Below, piece after piece: positions 34,474 to 44,574 of a stretch of DNA of 64,000 bases. A model generated the notes under the pieces. It was given only the letters and a program-made list of their open reading frames with translations. It made no database searches and had not been told where the DNA came from. A program made the translations under genes and the position numbers. Location of the stretch: positions 1 to 64,000 of the forward strand of contig NJBN01000002.1 in NCBI GenBank assembly GCA_005223185.1, given 5' to 3'. The DNA is from a candidate division LCP-89 bacterium B3_LCP. Its GTDB lineage: Bacteria > Electryoneota > B3-LCP. Positions within the stretch are counted from its first letter, which is position 1; each line of letters opens with the position of its first letter.

Positions 34474-34920
34474 ATGCCCAAATCGAAGACTACAAAAAGC
34501 GTGAATTCGCGCCGGGGAACCGCGAATTCCCGGCAAAAGCGTGCGCGCAGTCAGGCTATAAGACCTCCAGGACCCTATCGCCCCAAGCGTAAACCACGTC
34601 CGAGCAAGGATTTCAGGCTTAGATTATACTGGTTTGCGATTGCACTGATTGTTCTGGCGTTCTGCTTGGGTGAAGTATGGAAATCTCATCAGGTTAATCG
34701 GCTATGTGCCCGACTGGATAAACTCCGCAGTCAACAAGCGAAATTGGAAGAGGAATATTTAAACTTGCAGCTCAAGGCTGATGAAGTATTCTCTTATCAT
34801 CACGTCGAGCCGCTGGTGAAAGAACGGTTGGGAATGATTCCATCAAAGAAATCACCAATAGTTATTACGCCCCTGGATGATGAATTTTTGGCTTACAGAC
34901 AGAAGAGAGTAAAACTATGA
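34474..34920 (+). CDS. ftsL: Cell-division protein FtsL-like
   Basis: 148 residues. A very basic cytoplasmic lead of about 45 residues is followed by one membrane helix (about 49-67, LRLYWFAIALIVLAFCLGEVW), a short periplasmic coiled coil (VNRLCARLDKLRSQQAKLEEEYLNL in outline) and a VEPLVKERLGM segment typical of FtsL. Assigned by topology and its position between rsmH and ftsI, since FtsL is poorly conserved. Its stop overlaps the ftsI start (ATGA). Confidence 0.8.
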   Translation: MPKSKTTKSVNSRRGTANSRQKRARSQAIRPPGPYRPKRKPRPSKDFRLRLYWFAIALIVLAFCLGEVWKSHQVNRLCARLDKLRSQQAKLEEEYLNLQLKADEVFSYHHVEPLVKERLGMIPSKKSPIVITPLDDEFLAYRQKRVKL

Positions 34921-36983
34921 CAGCTCGCAAGAAGTCGAATGGAAGAAAGAGCCGCAGAAAGGTTCATAAGAACGTTTCCAAGCGCTATGTGTGGAGAATG
35001 CGCATTCTGGCTTTCACCATCATAGTCCTCTTTTTTGTCTTAGGCGGTCGTCTGTTTCAGTTGCAGATAGTTGATGGTCAGAAATACGCACAGATAGCGC
35101 GCAGGCAGCACATTCGCAAGGTGAAATTAGAATCCCGCAGAGGCTCTATCGTCGATCGTGCTGGACAGGAAATTGCCTTAGACCATCCGCAGTATTTCAC
35201 TTGCGGTGTCAGACCCGCTCAATTGAAAAGTGCGGGGACTCTCTGCACCGAACTGGCAGCTTTTACTTCCAGGCCAGCCAGCCATTACCAACGCAGGTTA
35301 CAATCACATTCGCCTTTTGTGTATTTAGAATGGCGCTTGACTGCCTCACAGGCTGACAGGCTGCAGAGCCTCGGCATGAACGGGATGAACCTGAAGAAAA
35401 CCTCAGGGAGATTCTATCCATTCTACCGTGCGACTTCACAACTACTGGGTTATACCGATGTTGATGGCTCCGGTATTGCTGGTCTCGAGGTACAATGTGA
35501 TGAAGCTCTGCAAGGAGAGAAAGGCTGGGAAATTCATCAGAGGGACGCCCGCGGCGTCAGCATTTGGGACCCGTTGCGTAGTTATGCTCAACCACGTGAT
35601 GGTGGCACTGTAAGGCTATCGATTGATATTCTCTCTCAAGAAATACTGCATGATGCGTTGATACAGGTGCAGGAGAAATATCAGGCTAATTGGGCAGGAG
35701 GCGTGCTGTTAAACCCCAAAACCGGCGAGATATTAGCAATTTCCAGTGTTCCCGATTTTGATCCTATAAGACCGGAAATTGGGCCTTTGGCCAATCACAA
35801 GCTGAAACCGATTACAGATTTATTTGAACCAGGATCGGTATTCAAAGTTGTCGCAGCTACTGCCGCTTTGGAAAAGGGGATTGTCTGCCTGGATGATTCC
35901 ATTTTTTGTGAAAACGGCAGTTACCGAATTGGCAGAAAACGGCTAAAAGACACTCACGAATACGGATGGCTGACATTCGAGGACGTCATAGTGTATTCGA
36001 GCAATATAGGTATGGCGAAAGTTGCCGAAAAACTGGGATCGAAAGAGATCTATCGCTTTGCAGCGCGATACGGTTTCGGTACACCAACTGGCATTGACTT
36101 CCCCGGTGAGAACTCCGGGAGATTACGTCCCTATGATAAATGGAAGGATATCGACCGCGCCAATATAGCTATGGGACAGGGGATCGCTGCCAATATGCTG
36201 CAGTTGGCTTTGGCATTTGGAGCCATAGCTAATGATGGAATACTGATGGAGCCCCGTCTGGTTCTCGATCGAACGGACATGAAGGGAAATCACCGGTCCT
36301 ATCCGCCTCGGGAAGTGCGCAGGGTAATGGAACCCGAAACCGCCAGACAGCTAAGGCAGGTTCTAATCAAATGCGTTGATGAAGGCACCGGGAAGAACGC
36401 CGCACTTGATGGTTCCGCTGTCGCCGGTAAAACTGGTACGGCTCAGGTTCCTGATCTAATAAAGGGTGGGTATTATGACGATAGATTCGTCTCTTCTTTT
36501 GCTGGTTTCATTACCGATGGCAAGGAAGACCGGCTGCTGGTTATAACCGTCTGTGAACCCCAAGAAGAACACTTCGCTTCGCAGGTAGCAGCGCCGGTAT
36601 TCAAAAAGGTGATGCAGAGGCTTCAACCTGCTGACGTCATTAGAAAAACCTGGAAACCAAATCCCATCGAACTGGCGGACGTTTCTGGAGGAATCGGGAA
36701 AATGGTGAGTCTCCCCGATAGGAACATCGATCTGAAATGGCTGCGCGGTCCAGCACTATCAGATATATCAGAGCTTGCCCGGGAAGATGAGTCTATCGAA
36801 CAAACTGAAGTTCTTCTTCCCGATCTAAGAGGAATATCCATACGCGAAGCTACAAGAATTTTAACCAGTTACGGCATTACAGTGGAAATAGACGGCAGCG
36901 GCTGGATCGTAAAACAATCCTTTAAGCCCGGGACGTCTCTGATTAAGTGCAGTACTTGCCGGCTTAAAGCTAAACCATTATAG
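34917..36983 (+). CDS. ftsI: Division transpeptidase FtsI (penicillin-binding protein 3 type) with PASTA domain
   Basis: Septal peptidoglycan DD-transpeptidase. 688 residues: basic lead, membrane helix (about 30-46), pedestal domain with RRGSIVDRAGQEIA, then the transpeptidase domain with SVFK (nucleophile Ser307), SSN (361-363) and KTGTAQ (505-510). A C-terminal PASTA-like domain (about 632-688, LPDLRGISIREATRILTSYG) follows, as in SpoVD-type enzymes. Overlaps ftsL and precedes murE by six bases. Confidence 0.94.
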   Translation: MTARKKSNGRKSRRKVHKNVSKRYVWRMRILAFTIIVLFFVLGGRLFQLQIVDGQKYAQIARRQHIRKVKLESRRGSIVDRAGQEIALDHPQYFTCGVRPAQLKSAGTLCTELAAFTSRPASHYQRRLQSHSPFVYLEWRLTASQADRLQSLGMNGMNLKKTSGRFYPFYRATSQLLGYTDVDGSGIAGLEVQCDEALQGEKGWEIHQRDARGVSIWDPLRSYAQPRDGGTVRLSIDILSQEILHDALIQVQEKYQANWAGGVLLNPKTGEILAISSVPDFDPIRPEIGPLANHKLKPITDLFEPGSVFKVVAATAALEKGIVCLDDSIFCENGSYRIGRKRLKDTHEYGWLTFEDVIVYSSNIGMAKVAEKLGSKEIYRFAARYGFGTPTGIDFPGENSGRLRPYDKWKDIDRANIAMGQGIAANMLQLALAFGAIANDGILMEPRLVLDRTDMKGNHRSYPPREVRRVMEPETARQLRQVLIKCVDEGTGKNAALDGSAVAGKTGTAQVPDLIKGGYYDDRFVSSFAGFITDGKEDRLLVITVCEPQEEHFASQVAAPVFKKVMQRLQPADVIRKTWKPNPIELADVSGGIGKMVSLPDRNIDLKWLRGPALSDISELAREDESIEQTEVLLPDLRGISIREATRILTSYGITVEIDGSGWIVKQSFKPGTSLIKCSTCRLKAKPL

Positions 36984-36989
36984 GTCTTC

Positions 36990-38441
36990 ATGAAACTTTC
37001 AGAAATAGCAGCGGGGATTCCCGGATCAGCAATAAAAGGCGTTTCTGATCCTGAAATAGCTAAAGTTGATTATGATTCACGGCAGGTGAACGCGGGGAGT
37101 CTCTTTTTCGCCCTTCAGGGTGAGCGTGAGGATGGGCGCAAATTCATCCCTCAGGCTTTAGAACGAGGTGCGGCTGCTGTAGCTTTGTCCGCTGAACCGG
37201 ACAGCCCGCTGGACGTGCCTTATATCATCGTTTCACAACCGCGTCAGGCATTGGCTTTGGCGGCGGGCATTGTAACCGGTTACCCGGATCAACATATCGA
37301 TCTGGTGGCAGTGACCGGTACTAATGGAAAAACCACCATAATTTCGCTAGTTGGTGAAATTCTAAAATACGAAACCGGCAAATCGGGCGTAATTGGGACT
37401 TTAGGTGGGGTAATCGGTGATCGCACACATTCATTAGAACGAACCACACCGGAAGCGCCGGATATTTACGCTCTCTTAGCGGAGATGTACCGGGAAGGCA
37501 TCCATCAAGCAGCCATGGAAGTTTCTTCACATGCGCTTTCATTGGAGCGTGTCTTCGGTATGAAATTCTCCGCCGCGGTTTTTACCAATCTAAGCCGTGA
37601 TCACCTGGATTTCCATGAAACCATCGATGAATATTTTAACGCCAAAGCTAAACTATTCAGCGACTACAAAGTCGGAACGGCGATCATCAATGTCGATGAT
37701 CAATATGGACAAAAACTGGTTTCGTTGACGGATAGCGACGTGCTGACCTTTGCCCTGGAATCGAGTGCAGATGTGCATCCTACCGATTTGCAGGTTACCG
37801 GAGATGGCATATTCATAAAGGCAGGCACACCGCGTGGTGAAGTCGAGTTCCAGTCGCCGCTTTTGGGTAGATTTAATGCCTATAACCTCCTCGGTGCTTT
37901 AGCTGTAAGTGAAGTTCTTAAAACCTCTCATGAAGCATTCGTCAGTGCGGTGAAAGAATTCAAGGGTGCGCCCGGCAGGTTGGAACAGATTATCCTAAAG
38001 GACCGCCGGGTGTTCATTGATTACGCTCACACCCCGGAAGCTTTGAAACTCGTATTGACCGAGATAAAAAGAATAAGTGAAGGTCCCCTCGTCGTAGTCT
38101 TTGGATGCGGCGGCGACCGAGATCAGGAAAAACGACCCATTATGGGTAGGATAGCAGAAGAGAATTCCGATACAGTCTATATCACGACCGATAATCCGCG
38201 CACGGAACGACCTGCGAGAATCATGTCCGAAATCTTATCCGGCCTCCAGCGTCCCCAGGATGTGATGACGATTCTGGACAGGCGGCACGCTATCTCGACT
38301 GCTCTGCACAAGCTTCCTGCAGGTGGCACCTTATTGATTGCCGGGAAGGGTCATGAAACATATCAGGAAATCAACGGCAAGAGATTTCCTTTTGATGATA
38401 GAGCAGAAGTTATTAAATACCAACGTGAACTGGTGCGATGA
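36990..38441 (+). CDS. murE: UDP-MurNAc-tripeptide synthetase MurE (meso-DAP type)
   Basis: Adds the third amino acid to UDP-MurNAc-L-Ala-D-Glu in the cytoplasm. 483 residues, with the ATP loop VTGTNGKTT (108-116), YDSRQV...LFFAL for UDP binding, EVSSHAL, DYAHTPEAL and FGCGGDRD. The DNPR motif (401-404) is that of enzymes adding meso-diaminopimelate, so the peptidoglycan is probably of the DAP type. Overlaps murF by 4 bases. Confidence 0.95.
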   Translation: MKLSEIAAGIPGSAIKGVSDPEIAKVDYDSRQVNAGSLFFALQGEREDGRKFIPQALERGAAAVALSAEPDSPLDVPYIIVSQPRQALALAAGIVTGYPDQHIDLVAVTGTNGKTTIISLVGEILKYETGKSGVIGTLGGVIGDRTHSLERTTPEAPDIYALLAEMYREGIHQAAMEVSSHALSLERVFGMKFSAAVFTNLSRDHLDFHETIDEYFNAKAKLFSDYKVGTAIINVDDQYGQKLVSLTDSDVLTFALESSADVHPTDLQVTGDGIFIKAGTPRGEVEFQSPLLGRFNAYNLLGALAVSEVLKTSHEAFVSAVKEFKGAPGRLEQIILKDRRVFIDYAHTPEALKLVLTEIKRISEGPLVVVFGCGGDRDQEKRPIMGRIAEENSDTVYITTDNPRTERPARIMSEILSGLQRPQDVMTILDRRHAISTALHKLPAGGTLLIAGKGHETYQEINGKRFPFDDRAEVIKYQRELVR

Positions 38442-39835
38442 GTCTGTTTTTTGAGGAGCTTCCGGCTCTCATTCACTGCAGCTTGAAACCGGCAAATTTA
38501 CGGGGGAAAATGGGACCTTCGTGTATCGATTCCCGGATTTTAAAGAAAGGAGAGGTCTTCTGGGCGCTCAAAGATGAAGCCGATGGTCATGATTTCGTTG
38601 CGGACGCTTTCAGGAAGGGAGCGCAAGCTGCAGTCGTTAGCAGGAATTGGTTGAAAAAGGCGCCCCCAATCCAAAAAGCGGCCTATATAGCAGTGTCTGA
38701 TCCATTGAAAGCTCTGCATAACCTGGCAAAATCTCACCGCAGACGGTTTCATATTCCCGTAATAGCCATAACCGGAAGCAACGGAAAAACCGCCACAAAA
38801 GAGCTGTTAGCCACAGCTTTGAGTCTTCGTTACAATCTATTAAAATCTCAAGGTAATTATAATAATCATATAGGATTACCGCTGACATTATTGCAATTGC
38901 ATCCGGATATTGAAATGGTGCTCCTGGAAATGGGCGCTAATCAACCAGGGGACGTCGCTAAGTTGTGCGGCATTGCCAATCCCAATTATGGGCTGGTGAT
39001 CAACGTCGGTCCAGCGCATCTTGAAGGATTAGGAAGCCTCGAAGGTGTAGCCAGCGAGAAGAGTTCTCTGTTCAATTCCCTTCCATCCACCGGCACCGCT
39101 TTTATAAACTGCGATGACGCCAAAGTCTGCGCTATGGATTCAACCGCAACTTCAATGGTATGTTACGGGTTCGATGCGGAAAGGGCAGGAGAGGAATGTG
39201 ACCGCATGGTCTGCGCTGAGATGCTGGAACCCGCTGATGACAATAGAGCACGTTTCCGTATCAGAGACACGGTATTCACTTTAAGTTGGTCGGGACTTCA
39301 TCAAGCCAGTAACGCTCTGGCAGCTATAACTGTTGCCGACCGGTTTGGCGTTCCCATGGATGAAATGGCGGAAGCTTTCGCATCATTGCCGCCTCTTGAA
39401 GGCAGGCTCCAGACCGAAGAGATTGCAGGTGTTACCATAATAAATGACGCCTATAACGCCAACTTAGGATCGACGAAATCTGCTTTAGAGTTTCTCCAGG
39501 CGCTGAAGACTTCCGGTAAGAAGTTCGTGGTGATAGGTGATCACCTGGAATTGGGAACAGCCAGCGATGAACAACATTGCCAGATCGGTCACCTGCTGGC
39601 TGATAGCGATATTGACGGTGCGTTCTTAGTGGGGCAAAAAATCCAGAGTATCTCAAGATTAGTCCCGGAGCTGGTACTTTTTTATGTAGCTAACGAACCT
39701 TACGATTCGCTTGTAAAGGAGATCTTAGCGACAATTCAGAACGGCGACGTTATCATGTTTAAGGCTTCCAGAGGTATGCAGTTGGAAAGAGTCATGGACT
39801 CTTTAAAGTTCAAGTTAACGGAGAAAGGAGTCTGA
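38438..39835 (+). CDS. murF: UDP-MurNAc-tripeptide:D-Ala-D-Ala ligase MurF
   Basis: Adds D-Ala-D-Ala to complete the pentapeptide precursor. 465 residues with IDSR, GEVFWALKDEADGHDFV, the ATP loop ITGSNGKTATKELL, QGNYNNHIGLPLTLL, LEMGANQPGD and NDAYNAN. Stop and mraY start overlap by one base (TGATG). The D-Ala-D-Ala ligase gene ddl, which often sits in this cluster, is not here. Confidence 0.95.
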   Translation: MSLFFEELPALIHCSLKPANLRGKMGPSCIDSRILKKGEVFWALKDEADGHDFVADAFRKGAQAAVVSRNWLKKAPPIQKAAYIAVSDPLKALHNLAKSHRRRFHIPVIAITGSNGKTATKELLATALSLRYNLLKSQGNYNNHIGLPLTLLQLHPDIEMVLLEMGANQPGDVAKLCGIANPNYGLVINVGPAHLEGLGSLEGVASEKSSLFNSLPSTGTAFINCDDAKVCAMDSTATSMVCYGFDAERAGEECDRMVCAEMLEPADDNRARFRIRDTVFTLSWSGLHQASNALAAITVADRFGVPMDEMAEAFASLPPLEGRLQTEEIAGVTIINDAYNANLGSTKSALEFLQALKTSGKKFVVIGDHLELGTASDEQHCQIGHLLADSDIDGAFLVGQKIQSISRLVPELVLFYVANEPYDSLVKEILATIQNGDVIMFKASRGMQLERVMDSLKFKLTEKGV

Positions 39836-40953
39836 TGTTTTACCATCTATTATACCCCTTTCATCAGGAAATTTCCTGGCTGAACCTCTTCAGATACATA
39901 ACTTTCCGTTCTGCTGGAGCTGCGATTACTGCGCTTCTGATAAGTTTTTTAATCGGTCCATTTATCATTCGCAAGTTACAACAGCTTCAGATAAAAGAGG
40001 AGATTAGGTCGGACGGACCTCAAACACATCTGACCAAGAGGGGTACGCCCACCATGGGAGGTTTGATAATTCTCTGTGCGGTGATAATTCCCACTTTTCT
40101 ATGGGCCAGACTCGATAACCTTTACGTGGGCATCATCCTGTTAGCGACCGTCTGGATGGGTTTCGTGGGTTTCTACGATGATTACCTAAAAGCCGTTAAG
40201 AAGAAAAAGAAAGGGTTAGTGGCTAAGTATAAGCTTGCGGGTCAAATATCGTTAGGTATTCTGATAGGCGTAATTCTTCTATCAGCGCCAAGAGCGTTGG
40301 GACTTAACTTTTCCCATCATGTCACTGAAACCACCATTCCGTTCTTCAAAGATCTCTTGCTTAATTTTGGCGTTCTCTATATCCCCATGATAGTGATAGT
40401 GGTAACAGCCACTTCCAACGGCGTCAACCTGACCGATGGTCTTGACGGTCTGGCTATCGGTATTGTCGGTATCGCCGCTGCTGCCTTTGGAATGATCTGT
40501 TACGTTTCCGGACACGTACAATTCAGCGACTATCTCAATATAATATATTTAGATACTTGCGGGGAATTGACCGTATTCTGTGCAGCTTTGATGGGCGCAT
40601 CTTTAGGTTTTCTCTGGTTTAATTCGCATCCTGCTGAAATCTTCATGGGCGATACCGGCAGTTTGGCGTTAGGAGGCGCCTTAGGAACTCTGGCGGTGCT
40701 GGTCAAGAAGGAATTCCTTTTAGTCATCATCGGTGGAATTTTCGTCATCGAAGCGGCATCTGTGATCTTGCAGACAACTTATTTTAAATACTCTCGCGCT
40801 CGTACTGGTACCGGTCGCAGGATATTTCGCATGGCGCCAATCCATCATCACTTCGAACAGTTAGGCTGGCCTGAGAACAAAGTGGTAGTGCGCTTCTGGA
40901 TCATACAGATTTTATTAGTGCTCATCTCCCTGACGACATTTAAGATCAGGTGA
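39835..40953 (+). CDS. mraY: Phospho-MurNAc-pentapeptide transferase MraY
   Basis: Integral membrane enzyme making lipid I from UDP-MurNAc-pentapeptide and undecaprenyl phosphate. 372 residues and about ten membrane helices. Conserved cytoplasmic motifs: RSDGPQTHLTKRGTPTMGGL, GFYDDYLK, NGVNLTDGLDGLA, FMGDTGSLALGG and the HHH motif MAPIHHHFE. Confidence 0.96.
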   Translation: MFYHLLYPFHQEISWLNLFRYITFRSAGAAITALLISFLIGPFIIRKLQQLQIKEEIRSDGPQTHLTKRGTPTMGGLIILCAVIIPTFLWARLDNLYVGIILLATVWMGFVGFYDDYLKAVKKKKKGLVAKYKLAGQISLGILIGVILLSAPRALGLNFSHHVTETTIPFFKDLLLNFGVLYIPMIVIVVTATSNGVNLTDGLDGLAIGIVGIAAAAFGMICYVSGHVQFSDYLNIIYLDTCGELTVFCAALMGASLGFLWFNSHPAEIFMGDTGSLALGGALGTLAVLVKKEFLLVIIGGIFVIEAASVILQTTYFKYSRARTGTGRRIFRMAPIHHHFEQLGWPENKVVVRFWIIQILLVLISLTTFKIR

Positions 40954-40959
40954 TGATTC

Positions 40960-42342
40960 ATGCTGCGATCTGAAGACGTTTATAACTGGGACAGATTACC
41001 GCCCGATCTAAAAGGCATGAAGGCATCTGTTCTGGGAATGGCGCGCAGTGGAATGGCGGCAGCACAGTTGCTGAACGAATCCGGCTGTCATGTTTTAGTC
41101 AGCGATTCAGCCGATTCTGCCTCACTGAAAGAAAATGCGGCGGTGTTAGAGAACCTGGGCGTTGATGTCGAACTGAGCGGGCATTCAGATCGCGTTTTGC
41201 AGAGTGATTTCATCGTCCGTAGTCCGGGCATTCCCAGAGACATTCCCATTTTGTATGAAGCCCGCCGCCGGGGCATTTTGATAGTCTCTGAGTTAGAAGT
41301 TGCCTTCTGGTTCAACCGGGCCTCGGTTATCGCGGTTACCGGTTCTAACGGAAAGACCACAACGGTTGAATGGCTGGGTGATCTATTCAATAGAGCTGGC
41401 AAGAAAGCGTTCGTATGTGGAAATGTGGGAAGATCCTTCTCTTCAATCGCAGCGATAACCGCACCTGATGACATCGCCGTAGTTGAAGTCTCCAGCTTTC
41501 AATTAGAAGACATTGTCCTTTTCAATCCACATATTGCGCTTATCACCAATTTTTCTCCAGATCATTTAGACCGATACCAGTCATATGAAGAATATAAAAG
41601 AACCAAGTGCAGGATATTCGCCAACCAGCATGCTGATGATTTATTGATCTACAACAGGAACGATGATGATCTGGCTACCTATGTCACGAAAGTCCCTGGA
41701 CGCAAGTCCTCTTTCGGGCTGGACGAGCCGGAAACTCCGGGCATTGGTTTAAAGGACGAAGACGTCATAATCTCTGATGCTTCACGTCAAATAAATCTCT
41801 TAAACCGGAAAAATCTGTCACTTCCCGGCCGTCATAACCTGGAAAATGCGCTGGCTGTCGCTTATGCAGCCTGGAGTCTGGGAATTGCTAAAGAGATAAT
41901 TGTCGAATCACTAAAAATATTTCCCGGAGTACCGCACAGGCTGGAAAAAGTGGTGGAACGGGACGGTGTCCTCTGGATCAACGATTCCAAAGCAACCAAC
42001 GTGGCATCAGGAAAGGTGGCTTTGGAAAGCATGCATCGTCCGGTGATCCTCTTAGCCGGTGGGCGTGATAAGGGCGGAGCATTTTCTGATATAATAGATA
42101 CTTCTGCTGATAAGATCAAACAGGTCATAGCTTTTGGAGAAGCTGGCGGCACAATCGAGTCCGCCTGGAATGGACATTTACCTGTAATGCGTGTTGATTC
42201 GTTGGCTGAGGCTATCACCAAGGCTGATGATATTGCCGAATCAGGCGATGTGGTGCTCTTATCTCCCATGTGCGCCTCTTTCGATGAATTTGAAAATTAC
42301 GAACAGCGCGGTGATTATTTTAGAAATAGAGTCATAGAATAA
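40960..42342 (+). CDS. murD: UDP-MurNAc-L-alanine:D-glutamate ligase MurD
   Basis: Adds D-glutamate in the cytoplasmic phase of peptidoglycan synthesis. 460 residues: Rossmann-like N-domain (VLGMARSGMAAAQLL), SPGIP, ATP loop VTGSNGKTTTVEWL, GNVGRSF, EVSSFQLE, NFSPDHLDRY, NDSKATN and LSPMCASFDEFENYEQRGDYF. The stop overlaps the ftsW start by one base. Confidence 0.95.
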   Translation: MLRSEDVYNWDRLPPDLKGMKASVLGMARSGMAAAQLLNESGCHVLVSDSADSASLKENAAVLENLGVDVELSGHSDRVLQSDFIVRSPGIPRDIPILYEARRRGILIVSELEVAFWFNRASVIAVTGSNGKTTTVEWLGDLFNRAGKKAFVCGNVGRSFSSIAAITAPDDIAVVEVSSFQLEDIVLFNPHIALITNFSPDHLDRYQSYEEYKRTKCRIFANQHADDLLIYNRNDDDLATYVTKVPGRKSSFGLDEPETPGIGLKDEDVIISDASRQINLLNRKNLSLPGRHNLENALAVAYAAWSLGIAKEIIVESLKIFPGVPHRLEKVVERDGVLWINDSKATNVASGKVALESMHRPVILLAGGRDKGGAFSDIIDTSADKIKQVIAFGEAGGTIESAWNGHLPVMRVDSLAEAITKADDIAESGDVVLLSPMCASFDEFENYEQRGDYFRNRVIE

Positions 42343-43475
42343 TGCCAGGGAAAATCCAGAAAAACTCAATCTTAGGGTTCACATTCCCGCAATCCGAGTC
42401 TCTTCATGGTGACCGTTTGTTCATTCTCAGCATAGCGCTTCTATGCGCAGTTGGCATTCTCATGGTTTACAGCTCATCGTTCTACATGGCCTGGCAGGAT
42501 TTCCGCAATCCGTATTATTTCTTAAAGAGACATTCGCTACGATTATTGATCGGTTTTGTCGCTTTTATGGCGGCGTACAAGTTCAATTATCATCACCTGC
42601 GGCGTTGGAGTATCATACCTCTTATCATATCGATAATACTGCTAATCTGGGTACTCATAACAGGCAGTAGATGGATTTCAGTTGGTGGGATAACCTTGCA
42701 GCCCTCAGAATTTGCCAGAATAGCGCTCTTAGTGTATCTTGCTGACTGGTGTTCGCGCAACGCCAACAAACTGCGCCAATCTCCGAAAGGATTTCTGTTT
42801 GTTCTAACGCTGGTGATGATCACCACCGGGTTGGTGATGGCAGAACCCAGCTATTCAGCAGCTGTTATGATTCTAATCTCCGGAGTGGCATTACTGGTGA
42901 TGTCTGGAGTCAAGTGGCGGTACTTGATTGCCGCAGCACTTCCGATCCTACCTGTAGCAGGCTATATGGCAGTAGCAGCGTCTTACCGCTTCAGACGCGT
43001 CTTCAGTTTCTTAAATCCTTTAGCTGATCCACAAGGCGCTGGTTATCACACTATTCAATCGAAGATTGCAGTTGGCAGCGGACAGATCTGGGGTTTCGGT
43101 TTCGGCATGAGCGGTCAGAAATTTCACTTTCTACCTGAATCTCACTGCGACTTTATCTTTTCCATACTCTGTGAAGAGAGAGGTTTCATCGGTGCGGCTC
43201 TGGTTCTGTTACTGTTCATCCTGTTTTTCTGGCGCGGTATAAGAATAGCCGTCAAAGCACGAGATCATTTTGGCTTTCTATTAGCTGGTAGTCTAATTTT
43301 CTGTATTGCTTTTTTTGCCCTGGTCAACATCGGTGTTGCGTTAGGTTCACTGCCTGTAACAGGTCTTCCACTGCCTTTTATATCTTATGGTGGCAGTGCT
43401 TTAATAACCAATCTGCTGGCTTGTGGAATAGTGCTGAACGTTTCCAAGCATAATAATTCACCGGAGCTGACTTGA
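42342..43475 (+). CDS. ftsW: Septal peptidoglycan glycosyltransferase FtsW (SEDS family)
   Basis: Polytopic membrane protein of 377 residues that polymerises lipid II at the septum together with FtsI. SEDS motifs: VYSSSF near helix 1, QPSEFARI in the first cytoplasmic loop, LNPLADPQGAGYH..QS..A.GSG..WG.G.G.S.QKF.FLPE.H.DF.F, and the C-terminal GLPLPFISYGGSAL. Position between murD and murG favours FtsW over RodA. Confidence 0.94.
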   Translation: MPGKIQKNSILGFTFPQSESLHGDRLFILSIALLCAVGILMVYSSSFYMAWQDFRNPYYFLKRHSLRLLIGFVAFMAAYKFNYHHLRRWSIIPLIISIILLIWVLITGSRWISVGGITLQPSEFARIALLVYLADWCSRNANKLRQSPKGFLFVLTLVMITTGLVMAEPSYSAAVMILISGVALLVMSGVKWRYLIAAALPILPVAGYMAVAASYRFRRVFSFLNPLADPQGAGYHTIQSKIAVGSGQIWGFGFGMSGQKFHFLPESHCDFIFSILCEERGFIGAALVLLLFILFFWRGIRIAVKARDHFGFLLAGSLIFCIAFFALVNIGVALGSLPVTGLPLPFISYGGSALITNLLACGIVLNVSKHNNSPELT

Positions 43476-44569
43476 GTTCCCCGCGCGTTCTCATCGTTGG
43501 GGGAGGTACCGGCGGACACTTATTTCCCGCGCTGGCGGTTGCGGACAAGCTGAGTGAAAAAGGCGCCCAGATCATCTTCGCAGGTACCAGAGCAGGCATT
43601 GAAGCTAAGTTAGTACCCGCCAGAGGTTACTCTTTGAAATTTTTGTGGCTTTCAGGTTTTAAGCGCAACCGTATTATTTCTAATCTGTTATTACCGCTGA
43701 AGGTTCTCATATCCCTGGTGCAGTCTCTGGCAATTATATGGAAGTTCCAGCCACAGGCTGCACTGGGAACGGGCGGATATACCTGCGGACCTCTGCTGTT
43801 AATAGCTTCATTATACAGGATTCCCGTATTCCTGCAGGAACAGAACAGCTTTCCCGGTGTGACCACCAGGATGTTGGCGCGCTTTGCCAGGCGGGTCTTT
43901 CTCAATTTTCCCGAAGCGTCAGAGTTCCTCCCTAAAAGAACCAGGTGGAGCCAATCAGGCAATCCAGTTCGGGCTGACATTGATCAAATCAGCAGAGAAG
44001 ATGCGCTCTCAAAGTGGGGTCTTGATCCTTCACTGCCGATCCTGCTGGTATTTGGAGGTTCACAGGGCGCTGCCAGTATTAACCGGGCGGTTAATGAGTG
44101 TCTGGAAGAACTTTCGGCCATGTGCAACTTGATCTGGGGACATGGTAGCAGGGATCAGAAGGAAGTTGATAGTTGGACAGGTAAGGGTAAATTGATAGAG
44201 AAGTCGTTTATCGAAGATATGCCTTCAGCTTATGCGGCAGCTGATTTAGCTATCTGCCGCAGCGGGGCTATGACCCTGTCCGAACTGCAAGTAGCAAACG
44301 TGCCAGCGCTGTTAATTCCCTATCCTTACGCTGCGGGAGATCATCAGATGCATAATGCTATAGCTTATTCGAAAAAGGGTGGCGCTGTGGTGATTCCTGA
44401 TGCGGAGTTGAACGGGACTAAGCTTATCGCGGAAGTAAAAAATCTTCTGAACAATCCTGAAGAGCTAAAGAATATGCGTAGCGCATTATCCGGGATTCAA
44501 AGTATAAACGCCAGCGAGATGATAGCCGAAGAGATCATTGATTCCATCAGCGAGAAGGTGAAGAGTTAA
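43472..44569 (+). CDS. murG: Lipid II synthase MurG (GlcNAc transferase)
   Basis: Peripheral membrane glycosyltransferase adding GlcNAc to lipid I. 365 residues, TTG start at 43472 overlapping ftsW by four bases. Motifs: VGGGTGGHLFPALAVAD, GTGGYTCGPLLLIASL, LQEQNSFPGVTTRMLARFA, GNPVR, GGSQGAASIN, CRSGAMTLSEL and PYPYAAGDHQMHNA. Confidence 0.95.
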   Translation: MSSPRVLIVGGGTGGHLFPALAVADKLSEKGAQIIFAGTRAGIEAKLVPARGYSLKFLWLSGFKRNRIISNLLLPLKVLISLVQSLAIIWKFQPQAALGTGGYTCGPLLLIASLYRIPVFLQEQNSFPGVTTRMLARFARRVFLNFPEASEFLPKRTRWSQSGNPVRADIDQISREDALSKWGLDPSLPILLVFGGSQGAASINRAVNECLEELSAMCNLIWGHGSRDQKEVDSWTGKGKLIEKSFIEDMPSAYAAADLAICRSGAMTLSELQVANVPALLIPYPYAAGDHQMHNAIAYSKKGGAVVIPDAELNGTKLIAEVKNLLNNPEELKNMRSALSGIQSINASEMIAEEIIDSISEKVKS

Positions 44570-44574
44570 TTCCT